Assembly: GCA_017984135.1 (NCBI GenBank)
Contig: JAGNZZ010000013.1
Span: 1 to 59,885 of the forward strand
Direction: 5' to 3'
DNA: 59,885 bases
From: Chitinophagales bacterium
GTDB taxonomy: Bacteria; Bacteroidota; Bacteroidia; Chitinophagales; JADIYW01
In this document: in pieces, positions 27,305 through 36,546 of the stretch
Position numbering within the stretch: the first letter of the stretch is position 1
Layout of the letters: every line of letters begins with the position of its first letter
Made by a program: the position numbers and the translations under genes
The notes under the pieces: generated by a model
What the model saw: the letters and a program-made list of their open reading frames with translations, nothing else
What the model was told of the DNA's origin: nothing
Database searches by the model: none

Positions 27305-27961
27305 TTATCTCAAAAAGGGATTGTGTTTTCGTTCATCACCAATTGAAGTGCTTATTCCATGGCCATTGTAAATAATCGTGTTATCTGGCAATGTCATCAA
27401 TTTTGTTTTTATAGATTTAAGTAATGTATCGTAATCACCACCTGGTAAATCCGTTCTGCCAATGCTGCCTTGAAACAACACATCACCAACGATTGCATAG
27501 TTCTCAGTTTCATTATAAAAACAGATACTTCCTGGCGAATGTCCTGGCGTAAATAATATTTTGAAATTAATTTCTCCTAAAGTAATAATATCTTTTTCAT
27601 CTAAAAAATAGGAAGGTGCGCACGCTTCCGGAATTTTAGCACCAAACATACGTGCACCAATGGCTGCTCGCTCTAAAATAGGTAATTCTTTTTCATGGAT
27701 GCCCAATTCAACCTGGAATTCATCTGCTATAAATTTATTGCCATAGATATGGTCTAAATGGCAATGTGTGTTTATTAATTTTGTCGGTTTAAGCTCATTT
27801 TTTTCTATATGATGGATGAGTATTTTTTGTTCTTGCAAGGTATAACAACCTGGGTCAATTATCCAACATTCTTTATTAGGATGTGCAATAATATAAGTAT
27901 TTTCTTGAAAAGGATTAAAACAAAATACCGCAATATCTGTCTTTATTGTAGCGTTATCCAT
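27305..27961 (-). CDS. MBL-fold hydrolase, glyoxalase II-like
   Basis: A 218-residue single-domain metallo-beta-lactamase-fold protein of the YcbL/glyoxalase II-like group, hydrolysing thioesters or related substrates in the cytoplasm. The zinc motif is THCHLDHIYG near residues 65-74 (HxHxDH). TPGHSPGSICFY near residue 137 provides the next His, GDVLFQGSIGRTDLPGG near residue 159 the bridging Asp, and YNGHG near residue 198 the last His. It lacks the C-terminal glutathione-binding domain of true glyoxalase II, which fits an organism using another thiol such as bacillithiol. Substrate not assignable. Confidence 0.9.
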   Translation of the reverse strand: MDNATIKTDIAVFCFNPFQENTYIIAHPNKECWIIDPGCYTLQEQKILIHHIEKNELKPTKLINTHCHLDHIYGNKFIADEFQVELGIHEKELPILERAAIGARMFGAKIPEACAPSYFLDEKDIITLGEINFKILFTPGHSPGSICFYNETENYAIVGDVLFQGSIGRTDLPGGDYDTLLKSIKTKLMTLPDNTIIYNGHGISTSIGDERKHNPFLR

Positions 27962-28120
27962 ACGAAATGCTTAGTTTTTTTATATTTTTAAATTAAAATA
28001 AAGTTAGCGTTTTAGATAGTATCTATTTTTTAGATGTTTAGGAAACTACCTAGATATTTATTTACTTTGTAAAAGTACAAAATGTAACAAGGATAATAAA
28101 ATTTGTTTGGTGAATAGATT

Positions 28121-31100
28121 ATGAATAAAAATTTACAAATACATAAAAGGATTCCTACAAAATATACATTTGTAAATTCATGTTTAATTGGATTTGGTTT
28201 CATTTTTTTTGGAATTTTAAATAGTGTTTCTGCACAAACTACACAAGTTTTATTTGGACAAAATAGAGTGCAGTACCATAACTTTGATTGGTTGTATTAT
28301 AATTCAGATAATTTTACCATTTACTATTATCCTGGCGGACAAGAAATTGGACGATTTGTGTGGTCAACCGCTGAAAAAAAGTTGCAAGAATTAAATAAAC
28401 AAATGGATTTCCACTTCCGTTCACAAGTGGATATTTTAGTATATAATGACATCAATGATTTAGCACAAACTAATATTGGCTTAGGGCAAGAAGATTACAA
28501 TATTGGTGGAACAACTGTTTTTAGAGATAATAAATTATTCTTACATTATAATGGTAATCATCGCGATTTACAGCGTGATATCATGAAAGGCTTATCAGAG
28601 TTGTATATCCGACAAATGATGACAGGAAATAGCTTTGGACAAAAAATTCAAAATGCCATTTTTATTGTGATGCCCGATTGGTATCGAAGTGGACTTTCTT
28701 CCTATATTGGTGAGCCATGGAATACGAACCTCGATGCTGAATTAAAAATGTATTTTGCAACAAATAAAAAATCAGATTTCAATCGTTTCGTTAACCTCAA
28801 TCCACAATTAGCTGGGCAATCATTTTGGTATATGATTTCGGAAGTATATGGAAAAGATGCCATTCCTAATATTTTATACCTCACACGTGTCAACCACAAT
28901 ATCAATAAAGGATTTGCGTACGCTGTAAATGCTACCATTGAAACATTAATGAAAGACTGGAAAACTTTTTATCAAGGAAGATATGAATTAGATGACCAAA
29001 ATAGAGATAGCCTTTCCACTTCGATAGCTTACAAAATTAAAAAACGAAATAACAATGAAATCACTGAGTTAAACGTTTCGTACGATGGCAAGTATGCAGC
29101 TTATGCCGCTTTTGATGGCGGATTTTACAAAGTGTTTGTACAAGATTTACAAACTAAAAAAAGTAAGAAAGTAATGAAAGGCGGATTTCGCTCCGACCAA
29201 TATCCGTTCGATAAATCGTATCCAATTCTCACTTGGACAAAAACAGGCCATAAGTTGGCAATTATTTCAGAAAAGAAAGACATTATCCGCATCACACAAG
29301 TAGATATGGATAACCATAAAACATCCAAAAATAAAATATTAAAATTTCAAAAAATACATGGTGCTGATTTTATCAATCATCCCCATTTTTTAATTATTTC
29401 AGGACAAAACAAAGGTCAAACGGATTTATATTTATACAACACACTCAATTCTACTACCACCCAATTAAACAATGATTCTTACGATGATTTATTTCCTCGT
29501 TATGTAAATTGGAATGGCAATGATGGTGTTTTGTTTTCATCGAATCGTTTACAACCAGAATTATACCTGCAACCTCACGATTCCATATTGCCTACGGCAA
29601 CACTCGACTTGTTTTTCTATGATTTAAATAAAAAAGGAACTCAACTGGCACAAGTTACCGAAACACCATTTGCCAATGAAAAAGCACTAGGAAGTTACTC
29701 CAACCAGCAATATGCATTTTTGAGTGATGAAAATGGAATTAGAAATCTCTATGTAGGAACTTTAGATAGTTTGTTCATTGGAAAAGATTCCATAGAAATT
29801 GAAATTAATGAACTCACCGATTCTGCCACTATCCTTAAAAAGGAAGTAGATGTATATAAATTAAATGGAAATAATTTTCCTATTTCTAATTATAAAAATG
29901 GAATTAAAGAAGCTGCAATTACTGCCCAAAAATCGTATTTGTTTTTTGGCACGAACAAACGAAAATCCTATTTTTATGCAACACCTACTTTAAGTGAAGA
30001 AACGTTGTTGGATAAAAAATCATTCGGATTAAATTATACTTCGTTCCGTAAATATTATAAAGAATCAACATTACATAGCAATACAAGTAATAAAAAAACA
30101 GAAAGCGTAACGGCAAAAGTAAATAAAGAAGCAGCATCGATAGGAAAATCCATTACGATGGACAGCTTATTGACAGCAGAATTTAAATACACATTTGAAT
30201 CTAATTTCAATACGACAATTGTTCCATCCAATGCAAATGTTTCCACTAAAATAGATAGTTCAAAACGAGTAATCGCAGATTCATTAGCAGAAAATACAAT
30301 TGCCAACAATGCCTCGAAAGAAGAAGATTTGCCACCACCTTTTTTGCAAAATACACCGGTGAAAAGTGAGGTAAATATGGAAACAACTACCCGAAAAAAA
30401 ATACGCATATTGCCCTATCGTGCAAAGTTTACTTCTGATTATGTGGTGACGCAATTAGACAACAGCATTCTTACTCAAAGCTATCAAAGCTATAACCAAA
30501 ACTTGGGAAGCTATAATTTCCCAAATTTAAGTGGAATGATAAATTTTGCCACCAGTGATTTAATGGAAGATCATAAAATTATTGGTGGTTTTAGAGTGCC
30601 ATTTAATTTCAAAGGTTTTGAAACTTATATCAAATACATCAATTTGAAAAAACGCATCGATAAAAGCATATTGTATTATCGTCGTTCAGATAAAATTAAT
30701 TTTAATGTTCAAGATGCAAACGGAAATACATTGCCGTACATCTACACCGGTAAAACACGAAGTAATTTCTTTGAAACACAATTTTCGTATCCATTTGATA
30801 TTACCAAAAGTTTGCGATGGTCCGTTTCTTACAGAAATGAACGATTGGATGTTTCTTACACAGATGAAATTAGTCGTTTGTTGAAAGATGTAAAAGAAAA
30901 TTGGATTTCAGGTCGATTGGAATTTGTTCACGATAATTCAAAAGAAGTACAATATAATATTTACAATGGTTTTCGGTATAAAATATATGCTGAATATTTT
31001 TACAACGCCAACGAAAAAAAATCGCATTTAGCGAATATTGGATTCGATATTCGACATTATCAAAAAATATATCGAAATATCATTTGGGCAAATCGTTTTG

Positions 31101-31639
31101 CAGGTGCTTCTTCATTTGGTCCTAAAAAAATATTATATTTCTTAGGTGGTGTAGATACTTGGTTAAATCCAAAATATGCGAATGATATTCCAGTGGCATC
31201 CAATCAAAATTATGGTTTGCAAACATCCGTTACGAATATGCGAGGCTTGCCACAAAACATCAGAAATGGAAATAACTTCCTATTGTGGAATTCGGAATTG
31301 CGCTTACCATTATTTTCCCTAATTGCCAAAAAACCGTTGAAATCATCATTCTTGCGTGACTTCCAATTGGTGGCTTTCTTTGATGCAGGAATCGCGTATA
31401 ATTTTGCTAATCCTTTTGACCAACGCAATTCTTTAAGCACAGAAGTGGTTACATCTCCAACTAATCCGGTCGTTATCACCGTTAATTATTACAGAAATCC
31501 TTTTGTATTTGGCACTGGTGCTGGTTTTAGAACCAATATCTTAGGCTATTTTATTCGCTTAGACACTGGATTTGGTTACGATGGATTAAATTTTAATAAA
31601 AAACCAATTTGGCATTTCTCTTTAAGTAAAGATTTTTAA
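28121..31639 (+). CDS. TolB-like propeller and outer-membrane beta-barrel protein
   Basis: A 1172-residue secreted protein. Signal sequence to about residue 38 (NSVSAQ). Residues 45-290 resemble a peptidase-MA-like domain (NFDWLYYNSDNFTIYYYPGG; RDLQRDIMKGLSELYIRQMM) without a HExxH zinc motif, so it is probably not a protease. Residues 300-560 contain WD40/TolB-like propeller blades (YDGKYAAYAAFDGG; TKTGHKLAIISEKK). A low-complexity linker occupies about residues 640-760. Residues 770-1172 form a predicted barrel ending in the aromatic-terminated strand IWHFSLSKDF, like surface-antigen/Omp85-type barrels. The fusion of an inactive peptidase, a propeller and a barrel is seen in Bacteroidota, usually annotated as a TolB-like or translocation protein, with function unproven. 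It is transcribed toward yicC. Confidence 0.82.
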   Translation: MNKNLQIHKRIPTKYTFVNSCLIGFGFIFFGILNSVSAQTTQVLFGQNRVQYHNFDWLYYNSDNFTIYYYPGGQEIGRFVWSTAEKKLQELNKQMDFHFRSQVDILVYNDINDLAQTNIGLGQEDYNIGGTTVFRDNKLFLHYNGNHRDLQRDIMKGLSELYIRQMMTGNSFGQKIQNAIFIVMPDWYRSGLSSYIGEPWNTNLDAELKMYFATNKKSDFNRFVNLNPQLAGQSFWYMISEVYGKDAIPNILYLTRVNHNINKGFAYAVNATIETLMKDWKTFYQGRYELDDQNRDSLSTSIAYKIKKRNNNEITELNVSYDGKYAAYAAFDGGFYKVFVQDLQTKKSKKVMKGGFRSDQYPFDKSYPILTWTKTGHKLAIISEKKDIIRITQVDMDNHKTSKNKILKFQKIHGADFINHPHFLIISGQNKGQTDLYLYNTLNSTTTQLNNDSYDDLFPRYVNWNGNDGVLFSSNRLQPELYLQPHDSILPTATLDLFFYDLNKKGTQLAQVTETPFANEKALGSYSNQQYAFLSDENGIRNLYVGTLDSLFIGKDSIEIEINELTDSATILKKEVDVYKLNGNNFPISNYKNGIKEAAITAQKSYLFFGTNKRKSYFYATPTLSEETLLDKKSFGLNYTSFRKYYKESTLHSNTSNKKTESVTAKVNKEAASIGKSITMDSLLTAEFKYTFESNFNTTIVPSNANVSTKIDSSKRVIADSLAENTIANNASKEEDLPPPFLQNTPVKSEVNMETTTRKKIRILPYRAKFTSDYVVTQLDNSILTQSYQSYNQNLGSYNFPNLSGMINFATSDLMEDHKIIGGFRVPFNFKGFETYIKYINLKKRIDKSILYYRRSDKINFNVQDANGNTLPYIYTGKTRSNFFETQFSYPFDITKSLRWSVSYRNERLDVSYTDEISRLLKDVKENWISGRLEFVHDNSKEVQYNIYNGFRYKIYAEYFYNANEKKSHLANIGFDIRHYQKIYRNIIWANRFAGASSFGPKKILYFLGGVDTWLNPKYANDIPVASNQNYGLQTSVTNMRGLPQNIRNGNNFLLWNSELRLPLFSLIAKKPLKSSFLRDFQLVAFFDAGIAYNFANPFDQRNSLSTEVVTSPTNPVVITVNYYRNPFVFGTGAGFRTNILGYFIRLDTGFGYDGLNFNKKPIWHFSLSKDF

Positions 31640-31649
31640 TAGAATAGAT

Positions 31650-31698
31650 AAATCTGAAATCATAAATCATAAATCTGAAATCATAAATCTGAAATCAT
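31650..31698 (+). repeat. 14-bp tandem repeat
   Basis: Three copies of AAATCTGAAATCAT (31650-31663, 31671-31684, 31685-31698), with one partial copy AAATCAT between the first two. It fills most of the spacer between the barrel protein and yicC, ending five bases before the yicC ATG. It may be simple slippage DNA. Confidence 0.9.
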
Positions 31699-31703
31699 AA
31701 CAC

Positions 31704-32576
31704 ATGTATTATTCCATGACCGGCTACGGCAAATCTACTTTACCATTGGGCGAAAAACAATTTGTGGTAGAAATTAAATCATTAAACAGCAAATCATGTG
31801 ATTTGAATTTTAAAGCGATTGCTGATTTGCGTGGAAAAGAGATTGATATTCGTAAATATATTTACACACAATTAATTAGAGGTAAAATTGATTTATATTT
31901 TCAAGAAGATAAATCACATGGCACTGCTTCTATTTTAAATCTTTCATTAATAGAAAATTATTACCAACAATTGCAACAATTTTCTTCTTCCAAGAATATT
32001 CCCATTGGCGATGTAATGCCGGCCATCTTGCGGTTTCAAGATATTACTAAATCTGAAATGCCAGAACTGAATGAGGCAGATTTCATTGCGCTGCTAAATG
32101 CCATTGAGTCCGCTATTCAGCAACTTATCCAATTTAGAAAAGAGGAAGGTGCTCAGTTGAAAAATGATGTTATCCATCGCATTGCCATCATTCAAGAATT
32201 AAAAAATAAATTAGAACCTTTTGAAGCAAACAGGATTATTCGTTTAAGAGGAAAACTAAAACAAGACATTTTAGAACTGCAATCATCCACTTCTTTGAAT
32301 GAAAATAGATTGGAAGAAGAACTAATCTATTATTTGGAAAAAATGGATATTAATGAAGAGAAAGTGCGTTTGACAGCACATTGTTCCTATTTTATAGAAA
32401 TAAGCGAAGATAATAGCATGGAAAAAGGTAAAAAATTAGGATTTATTGCACAAGAAATTGGTCGAGAAATCAATACCATTGGCTCGAAAGCCAACGATGC
32501 GGCTATGCAAAAAATTGTGGTGCAAATGAAAGACGAACTCGAAAAGATAAAAGAACAACTGATGAATGTTTTGTAA
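31704..32576 (+). CDS. yicC: YicC family endoribonuclease
   Basis: A 290-residue cytoplasmic protein. The N terminus MTGYGKSTLPL followed by VEIKSLNSKSCDLNFK is the YicC_N signature. The C terminus with LGFIAQEIGREINTIGSKANDAAMQKIVVQMKDELEKIKEQ is the DUF1732 signature, in which the acidic and His/Gln residues bind metal. YicC proteins in other bacteria cleave RNA and affect small-RNA stability. It is followed by gmk, a pairing seen widely across bacteria, although gmk here has its own promoter. Length and domains are normal. Confidence 0.95.
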   Translation: MYYSMTGYGKSTLPLGEKQFVVEIKSLNSKSCDLNFKAIADLRGKEIDIRKYIYTQLIRGKIDLYFQEDKSHGTASILNLSLIENYYQQLQQFSSSKNIPIGDVMPAILRFQDITKSEMPELNEADFIALLNAIESAIQQLIQFRKEEGAQLKNDVIHRIAIIQELKNKLEPFEANRIIRLRGKLKQDILELQSSTSLNENRLEEELIYYLEKMDINEEKVRLTAHCSYFIEISEDNSMEKGKKLGFIAQEIGREINTIGSKANDAAMQKIVVQMKDELEKIKEQLMNVL

Positions 32577-32633
32577 TAGATATTTATTTATTAAAATCGT
32601 ATTACTTGCTACGAAGAACTCATATCTAATTTA

Positions 32634-32641
32634 TATCTTTG
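32634..32641 (+). promoter_or_regulatory. Bacteroidota -7 element TATCTTTG before gmk
   Basis: An exact TAnnTTTG ends three bases before the gmk ATG, the same spacing as at mpl. It includes the in-frame TTG at 32639, which is therefore not the start codon. The mRNA is predicted to be leaderless. Confidence 0.65.
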
Positions 32642-32644
32642 CAC

Positions 32645-33214
32645 ATGCAAAAAGTCATTATTCTTTCAGGTCCATCTGGCGTTGGTAAAAATACTTTAGG
32701 TGATTTTTTGTTGCAACAATTTCCTAAACTTTCCTATTCCGTTTCTGCTACTTCCAGAGCCATTCGCAAAGGTGAAACTGATGGCGAAGATTATCATTTT
32801 ATCAATAACGAAGCTTTTGAAACGAAAATAAAAAACGATGAATTGTTGGAATGGCAAGAAGTGTATGAAGGCACGTATTATGGAACATTAAAATCGGAAT
32901 TAGATCGCATCAATCAGTTAGATAAATTCCCACTTTTGGTGGTCGATGTATTTGGTGCTATTAATGTGATGAAGAATTTAAAATTCAAGCCTTTGTCCAT
33001 ATTTATTCAAGCACCTTGTTTAGAAGTACTGGAATCGAGATTGCGTGCACGCGCCACGGATTCAGAAGAAAAAATATTAAAACGATTGGAAAAAGCATCT
33101 GTAGAAATGCATGAATCTGAGAATTTTGATTTAACAATAATAAACGACGACTTAGCTCAAGCACAACAGCAACTAAAAATAATAGTCGATTATTTTTTAA
33201 AAAATAGCAATTAA
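32645..33214 (+). CDS. gmk: Guanylate kinase
   Basis: A 189-residue P-loop kinase converting GMP to GDP. The ATP loop is ILSGPSGVGKNTLGDF at residues 5-20; the residue after the P-loop lysine is Asn, where Ser or Gly is more usual, with the following Thr retained. The GMP-binding part is intact: SATSRAIRKGETDGEDYHFI near residues 37-56 and EWQEVYEGTYYGT near residues 74-86. The LIDDGT-type lid region contains RLRARATDSEEKILKRL. It is preceded by yicC. Confidence 0.95.
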   Translation: MQKVIILSGPSGVGKNTLGDFLLQQFPKLSYSVSATSRAIRKGETDGEDYHFINNEAFETKIKNDELLEWQEVYEGTYYGTLKSELDRINQLDKFPLLVVDVFGAINVMKNLKFKPLSIFIQAPCLEVLESRLRARATDSEEKILKRLEKASVEMHESENFDLTIINDDLAQAQQQLKIIVDYFLKNSN

Positions 33215-33274
33215 TTTATCGCTTAATTTGGAAACTTTATTTCCTTTTTTTTCGTTATATTTACTTTAGTAGAT

Positions 33275-33661
33275 ATGTTTATAGCAATTACTCATAATAT
33301 CAAAGTCAGCGTAGAATCGTTCTTTCAGCCTGATTACTCATATCCTATGAGTCAGCATTTTATGTTTGCGTATCGTATTAGAATTGAAAACAATGGGAAT
33401 GATACCATACAGTTGTTACGCAGACATTGGTATATTATTGATGCATTTGGAGCACATCGAGAAGTGGAAGGCGAAGGTGTAGTGGGCGAGCAACCTATTA
33501 TTCGAAAAACAAAATCCTATACGTATGTTTCTGGGTGTGATTTAAAAACCGATTTGGGCAAAATGTATGGAACTTATTTAATGAAAAATTTACAGACAGA
33601 TACATTATTTCATGTAATTATTCCTGAATTCGTGATGGTTGCACCTTTGAAATTAAATTGA
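33275..33661 (+). CDS. apaG: ApaG domain protein
   Basis: A 128-residue beta-sandwich protein of the ApaG/DUF525 family. The motifs FAYRIRIENNGNDTIQLLRRHWYI-type core (residues 31-55) and VEGEGVVGEQPII (near residue 66) are diagnostic. ApaG was linked to Co/Mg resistance in enterobacteria; its molecular role is unclear, and the fold resembles fibronectin type III. Length is standard. TACTTTAG before the start is one base off the -7 consensus. It is convergent with the rRNA methyltransferase gene, 16 bases apart, with no obvious terminator between. Confidence 0.95.
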   Translation: MFIAITHNIKVSVESFFQPDYSYPMSQHFMFAYRIRIENNGNDTIQLLRRHWYIIDAFGAHREVEGEGVVGEQPIIRKTKSYTYVSGCDLKTDLGKMYGTYLMKNLQTDTLFHVIIPEFVMVAPLKLN

Positions 33662-33677
33662 TTTCTCTTGCATTAAA

Positions 33678-34928
33678 TCAACTTATCCGTTCTAAGCAAG
33701 CCATATAAAAACCATCACCTGGATAGTGTGTTGGTAATAATTGTGTAGAAGCTACAAGTTTAAAATTTTTATTTTTCTCTAAAAACGCTTCTATTTGTAG
33801 CTCATTTTCCTGCGGTAAAATACTACATGTAGCATAAATAATTTTTCCTGATTTAACTAAATTGTTTTGGTATGTTTCTAAAAGTTGAGCTTGTATTGTG
33901 ATATATTCTTTTATCTTTTCAGCATTAATTTTATATTTCAAATCTGCTTGACGTTTCAATGTGCCGATGCCACTGCATGGCGCATCTATAAGAATAATAT
34001 TTGCATTTTTTATTTTTTTTGATTCATTGAAATCAATAATTTCTATGTTTTTACAACCTGCATTTTTAGCTCTTAGTGCTAAGTTTTTCAATCGCATGGC
34101 AACATAATCTGTTGCATAAATTTTTTCTAAATTATTGTAGAGCGCCGATAAATGCAAGGTTTTTCCGCCTGCTCCAGCACAAGTATCTATAATTTTAAGT
34201 TCATTTAAGTTTGATTTATTTAGGCAATTTTCAAATAAAAAGTGTCCAATTAATTGCGAACCAATATCTTGAAATTCAAAAAAACCTTGCTGGTACAATA
34301 CACTGTTTTTTAAATTATTTTTAGAAATAATTTCTATGCAATCTAAATTTTTAATTTCATTATAATAGGATACGTCGATTGCTAAATTATATTCTATGTT
34401 TAATTTATCCAATTCTGTAATCAATTTTTCTTTTGTACATTTTAAAGTATTTATACGAATAAAAATTTTTGCTTTTTGGTTCAATGCTTTTGCTAAAATA
34501 TGCCAATCGTTTCCAATGCTATCAAATCCATATTGATATACTTCTTCAGGATACGATTGTTCAATGCTGTTTTCAGCTATAGGCAATGCAATAATTTTTT
34601 TTAGTGCAATAATTTGCTCATTTGAAACATCAACAATTTCTGGATTTTTTATTTCATAATTTCTATTCAATAAACTGACTAACAATAAGTGCTTGTATAA
34701 ATTTAAGTTTGCATCCAATGTGGATAGTTGATAATCGTATTTGATTTTCCAACGAATAATATCATACACACTTTCTGCAATTAAACTTCTGTCTCGTGCC
34801 CCAAAATTTTTATTCTGTTTTAAAATAATTGCGAGTTCTTTATCAGCCACTTTTTGTTGTTCCAGCACTAGTTTTAAACATTGCGTGATGGCATTAATGA
34901 TGGTGTTGTGTATTTTTATTGCTTGCAT
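33678..34928 (-). CDS. NOL1/NOP2/Sun family RNA (cytosine-5-)-methyltransferase (RsmB-like)
   Basis: A 416-residue SAM-dependent enzyme with an N-terminal NusB-like helical domain (residues 1-140, including NKNFGARDRSLIAESVYDIIRW). The catalytic domain has DTCAGAGGKTLHLSA near residue 248 (SAM loop), YATDYVAMRLKNL near residue 272, IDAPCSGIGTLKR near residue 318 (first conserved Cys) and YATCSILPQENE near residue 365 (catalytic Cys). Both cysteines are intact. It should methylate cytosine in 16S rRNA. It begins one base after the stop of the DUF985 cupin gene, so the two form an operon. Confidence 0.92.
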   Translation of the reverse strand: MQAIKIHNTIINAITQCLKLVLEQQKVADKELAIILKQNKNFGARDRSLIAESVYDIIRWKIKYDYQLSTLDANLNLYKHLLLVSLLNRNYEIKNPEIVDVSNEQIIALKKIIALPIAENSIEQSYPEEVYQYGFDSIGNDWHILAKALNQKAKIFIRINTLKCTKEKLITELDKLNIEYNLAIDVSYYNEIKNLDCIEIISKNNLKNSVLYQQGFFEFQDIGSQLIGHFLFENCLNKSNLNELKIIDTCAGAGGKTLHLSALYNNLEKIYATDYVAMRLKNLALRAKNAGCKNIEIIDFNESKKIKNANIILIDAPCSGIGTLKRQADLKYKINAEKIKEYITIQAQLLETYQNNLVKSGKIIYATCSILPQENELQIEAFLEKNKNFKLVASTQLLPTHYPGDGFYMACLERIS

Positions 34929-34929
34929 T

Positions 34930-35373
34930 TTATCGTGTTAATCGTTTAATGATTTCTGTCTGTTCTGGAAATTGGTGAATTAATTTTGTTGCATTGGATA
35001 ATTCAAAATCTTTAAAATGAAAGGCAGGAATTACAGTACAACCACATAAGGCATAACCCAAATTTCCAACACATTCACTCGCAAACCAAGTGTTGCCTTT
35101 TACAATATGTTGGAATTGAAAATGCGTTTCCGATAATTTTGTTTCATGATAATTGCCATTATTGTCTATTTCATGAATATGAATGGCATCACCCAAGTAC
35201 CAATTCCATTGCTCATTGGATTTAATTTTATGGAAAGCAGAAAAATTATTTTCAATCAATAAAAATAAGATGGAAGAAAATCGCTGTTGCTCATCTATAA
35301 ATGTTCGTTTATAAAATCCACCTTCAGGATGTGGTTCCAACTCGAGCATTTGAATGAGTAGTTCGGCTGTCAT
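34930..35373 (-). CDS. DUF985 family cupin
   Basis: A 147-residue cupin of the DUF985 family. The N terminus LELEPHPEGGFYKRTF is diagnostic, and the rest has cupin strands: FHKIKSNEQWNWYLGDAIHIHEI (residues about 47-69), with VKGNTWFASE and LCGCTVIPAFHFKDFEL following. The fold suggests binding of a sugar or small metabolite; no reaction is established. First gene of a unit with the rRNA methyltransferase. It is divergent from proB. Confidence 0.88.
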   Translation of the reverse strand: MTAELLIQMLELEPHPEGGFYKRTFIDEQQRFSSILFLLIENNFSAFHKIKSNEQWNWYLGDAIHIHEIDNNGNYHETKLSETHFQFQHIVKGNTWFASECVGNLGYALCGCTVIPAFHFKDFELSNATKLIHQFPEQTEIIKRLTR

Positions 35374-35478
35374 TTATTCAGTGTTTATAGTTTAATTTTT
35401 ATTCGTTCAACTAAATTTAAACTTAAATATTAATTCAACTCCAAAATTAGTATTACTTTGGATAAAACAAATTTTTAT

Positions 35479-36513
35479 ATGGAAAAACCGATTTTGGTTT
35501 TTAAAATAGGTACAGCATCTATTACCGATGAAAAAGGTAATTTAGACGAATTGATGGTGCAAAATTTAGCCAAGCAATTAGCTGCATTACATAAAGAATT
35601 TCATGTGCTTATCGTTTCATCGGGCGCTGTTGGAAGTGGAAAAAAATACATTAAAAATTATTCAGGTAAAATTGAAGAACGCAAAGCGGCAGCCGCTATT
35701 GGTAATCCATTGTTAATTCAAAAATATTCAGAAGCTTTTTCAAAATATAAAATTCCCATTGCACAAAGTTTGTGTGAACGTGGGCATTTTTCCGATAGAG
35801 AAAAATTTTTACAACTTCGTGATACTTATCATGAACTTTGGAAAAATGGGATTATTCCAATCGCAAATGAAAATGATGTAGTGAGCTCGCGTGAACTAAA
35901 ATTTTCGGATAACGATGAATTGGCTACGTTGTTGGCAGTTGGATTTGGTGCCCAACTTTTATTAATAGCAACATCTGTAAAAGGAGTGTTGGATAGTAAT
36001 GGAAATGTGATAGATAAAATTGAAAAGTTTGATGCACAAGTGTTGGCTTTAGCTACTAAAGAAAAATCATCCAGTGGACTTGGTGGTATGATTAGTAAAC
36101 TAACCTTCGCACGCTTAGCCACAAGTTTAGGCATTAAAGTCATCATCTTTTCTGCTAAAGAAAATAAATCGATTATTCAGGCAGTTGCCGAAAATAATGG
36201 CACTGTTTGTGTGCCTAAAAATGTATCTAAAACAGCTCGACAAAAATGGTTGGCAAGTGGTAGTTTAGTTATTGGTAACGTTGTAATAGATGATGGTGCA
36301 CACAAAGCTTTAGTGAAACGCAAAAGTTTATTAGCTGTAGGTGTAAAATCAGTAAGTTCTGTTTTTGGGATTGGCGAAGTAATAGAAATTGCTGATGATA
36401 ATGGACATACAATTGCTATTGCACGTACAAAAATTTCCTCTACCGATTTATTGAAAAACAACAAACAACAAAATATTATTCTAGCTCATGCAGATGATAT
36501 AGTATTGTTGTAG
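35479..36513 (+). CDS. proB: Glutamate 5-kinase
   Basis: A 344-residue amino-acid kinase that makes gamma-glutamyl phosphate, the first step of proline synthesis. The kinase domain runs from VFKIGTASITDE near residue 6, through IVSSGAVGSGKKY near residue 46, NENDVVSS near residue 129 and FSDNDELATLLA near residue 142, to LGGMISKL near residue 200. A C-terminal PUA domain (about residues 255-335) is present (KRKSLLAVGVKSVSS). An in-frame TTG at 35458 lies next to TACTTTG, a shortened -7 element; the ATG at 35479 is preferred. proA lies 1.1 kb downstream, separated by an oppositely oriented MBL gene. Confidence 0.95.
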   Translation: MEKPILVFKIGTASITDEKGNLDELMVQNLAKQLAALHKEFHVLIVSSGAVGSGKKYIKNYSGKIEERKAAAAIGNPLLIQKYSEAFSKYKIPIAQSLCERGHFSDREKFLQLRDTYHELWKNGIIPIANENDVVSSRELKFSDNDELATLLAVGFGAQLLLIATSVKGVLDSNGNVIDKIEKFDAQVLALATKEKSSSGLGGMISKLTFARLATSLGIKVIIFSAKENKSIIQAVAENNGTVCVPKNVSKTARQKWLASGSLVIGNVVIDDGAHKALVKRKSLLAVGVKSVSSVFGIGEVIEIADDNGHTIAIARTKISSTDLLKNNKQQNIILAHADDIVLL

Positions 36514-36546
36514 AGGATGATATTTAGCGTTATTTAATCTCATTTT

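Noticed and set aside
32645..33214. Guanylate kinase as inactive because Asn follows the P-loop lysine
   Set aside because: The following Thr and all GMP-binding residues are intact, and Gly or other residues occur at this position in active homologues.
33658..33681. A terminator between apaG and the rRNA methyltransferase (TTGATTT and AAATCAA arms)
   Set aside because: The stem is AT-rich with a 10-base loop and no T-run follows on either strand. The spacing also does not fit the Crp/Fnr-type box.
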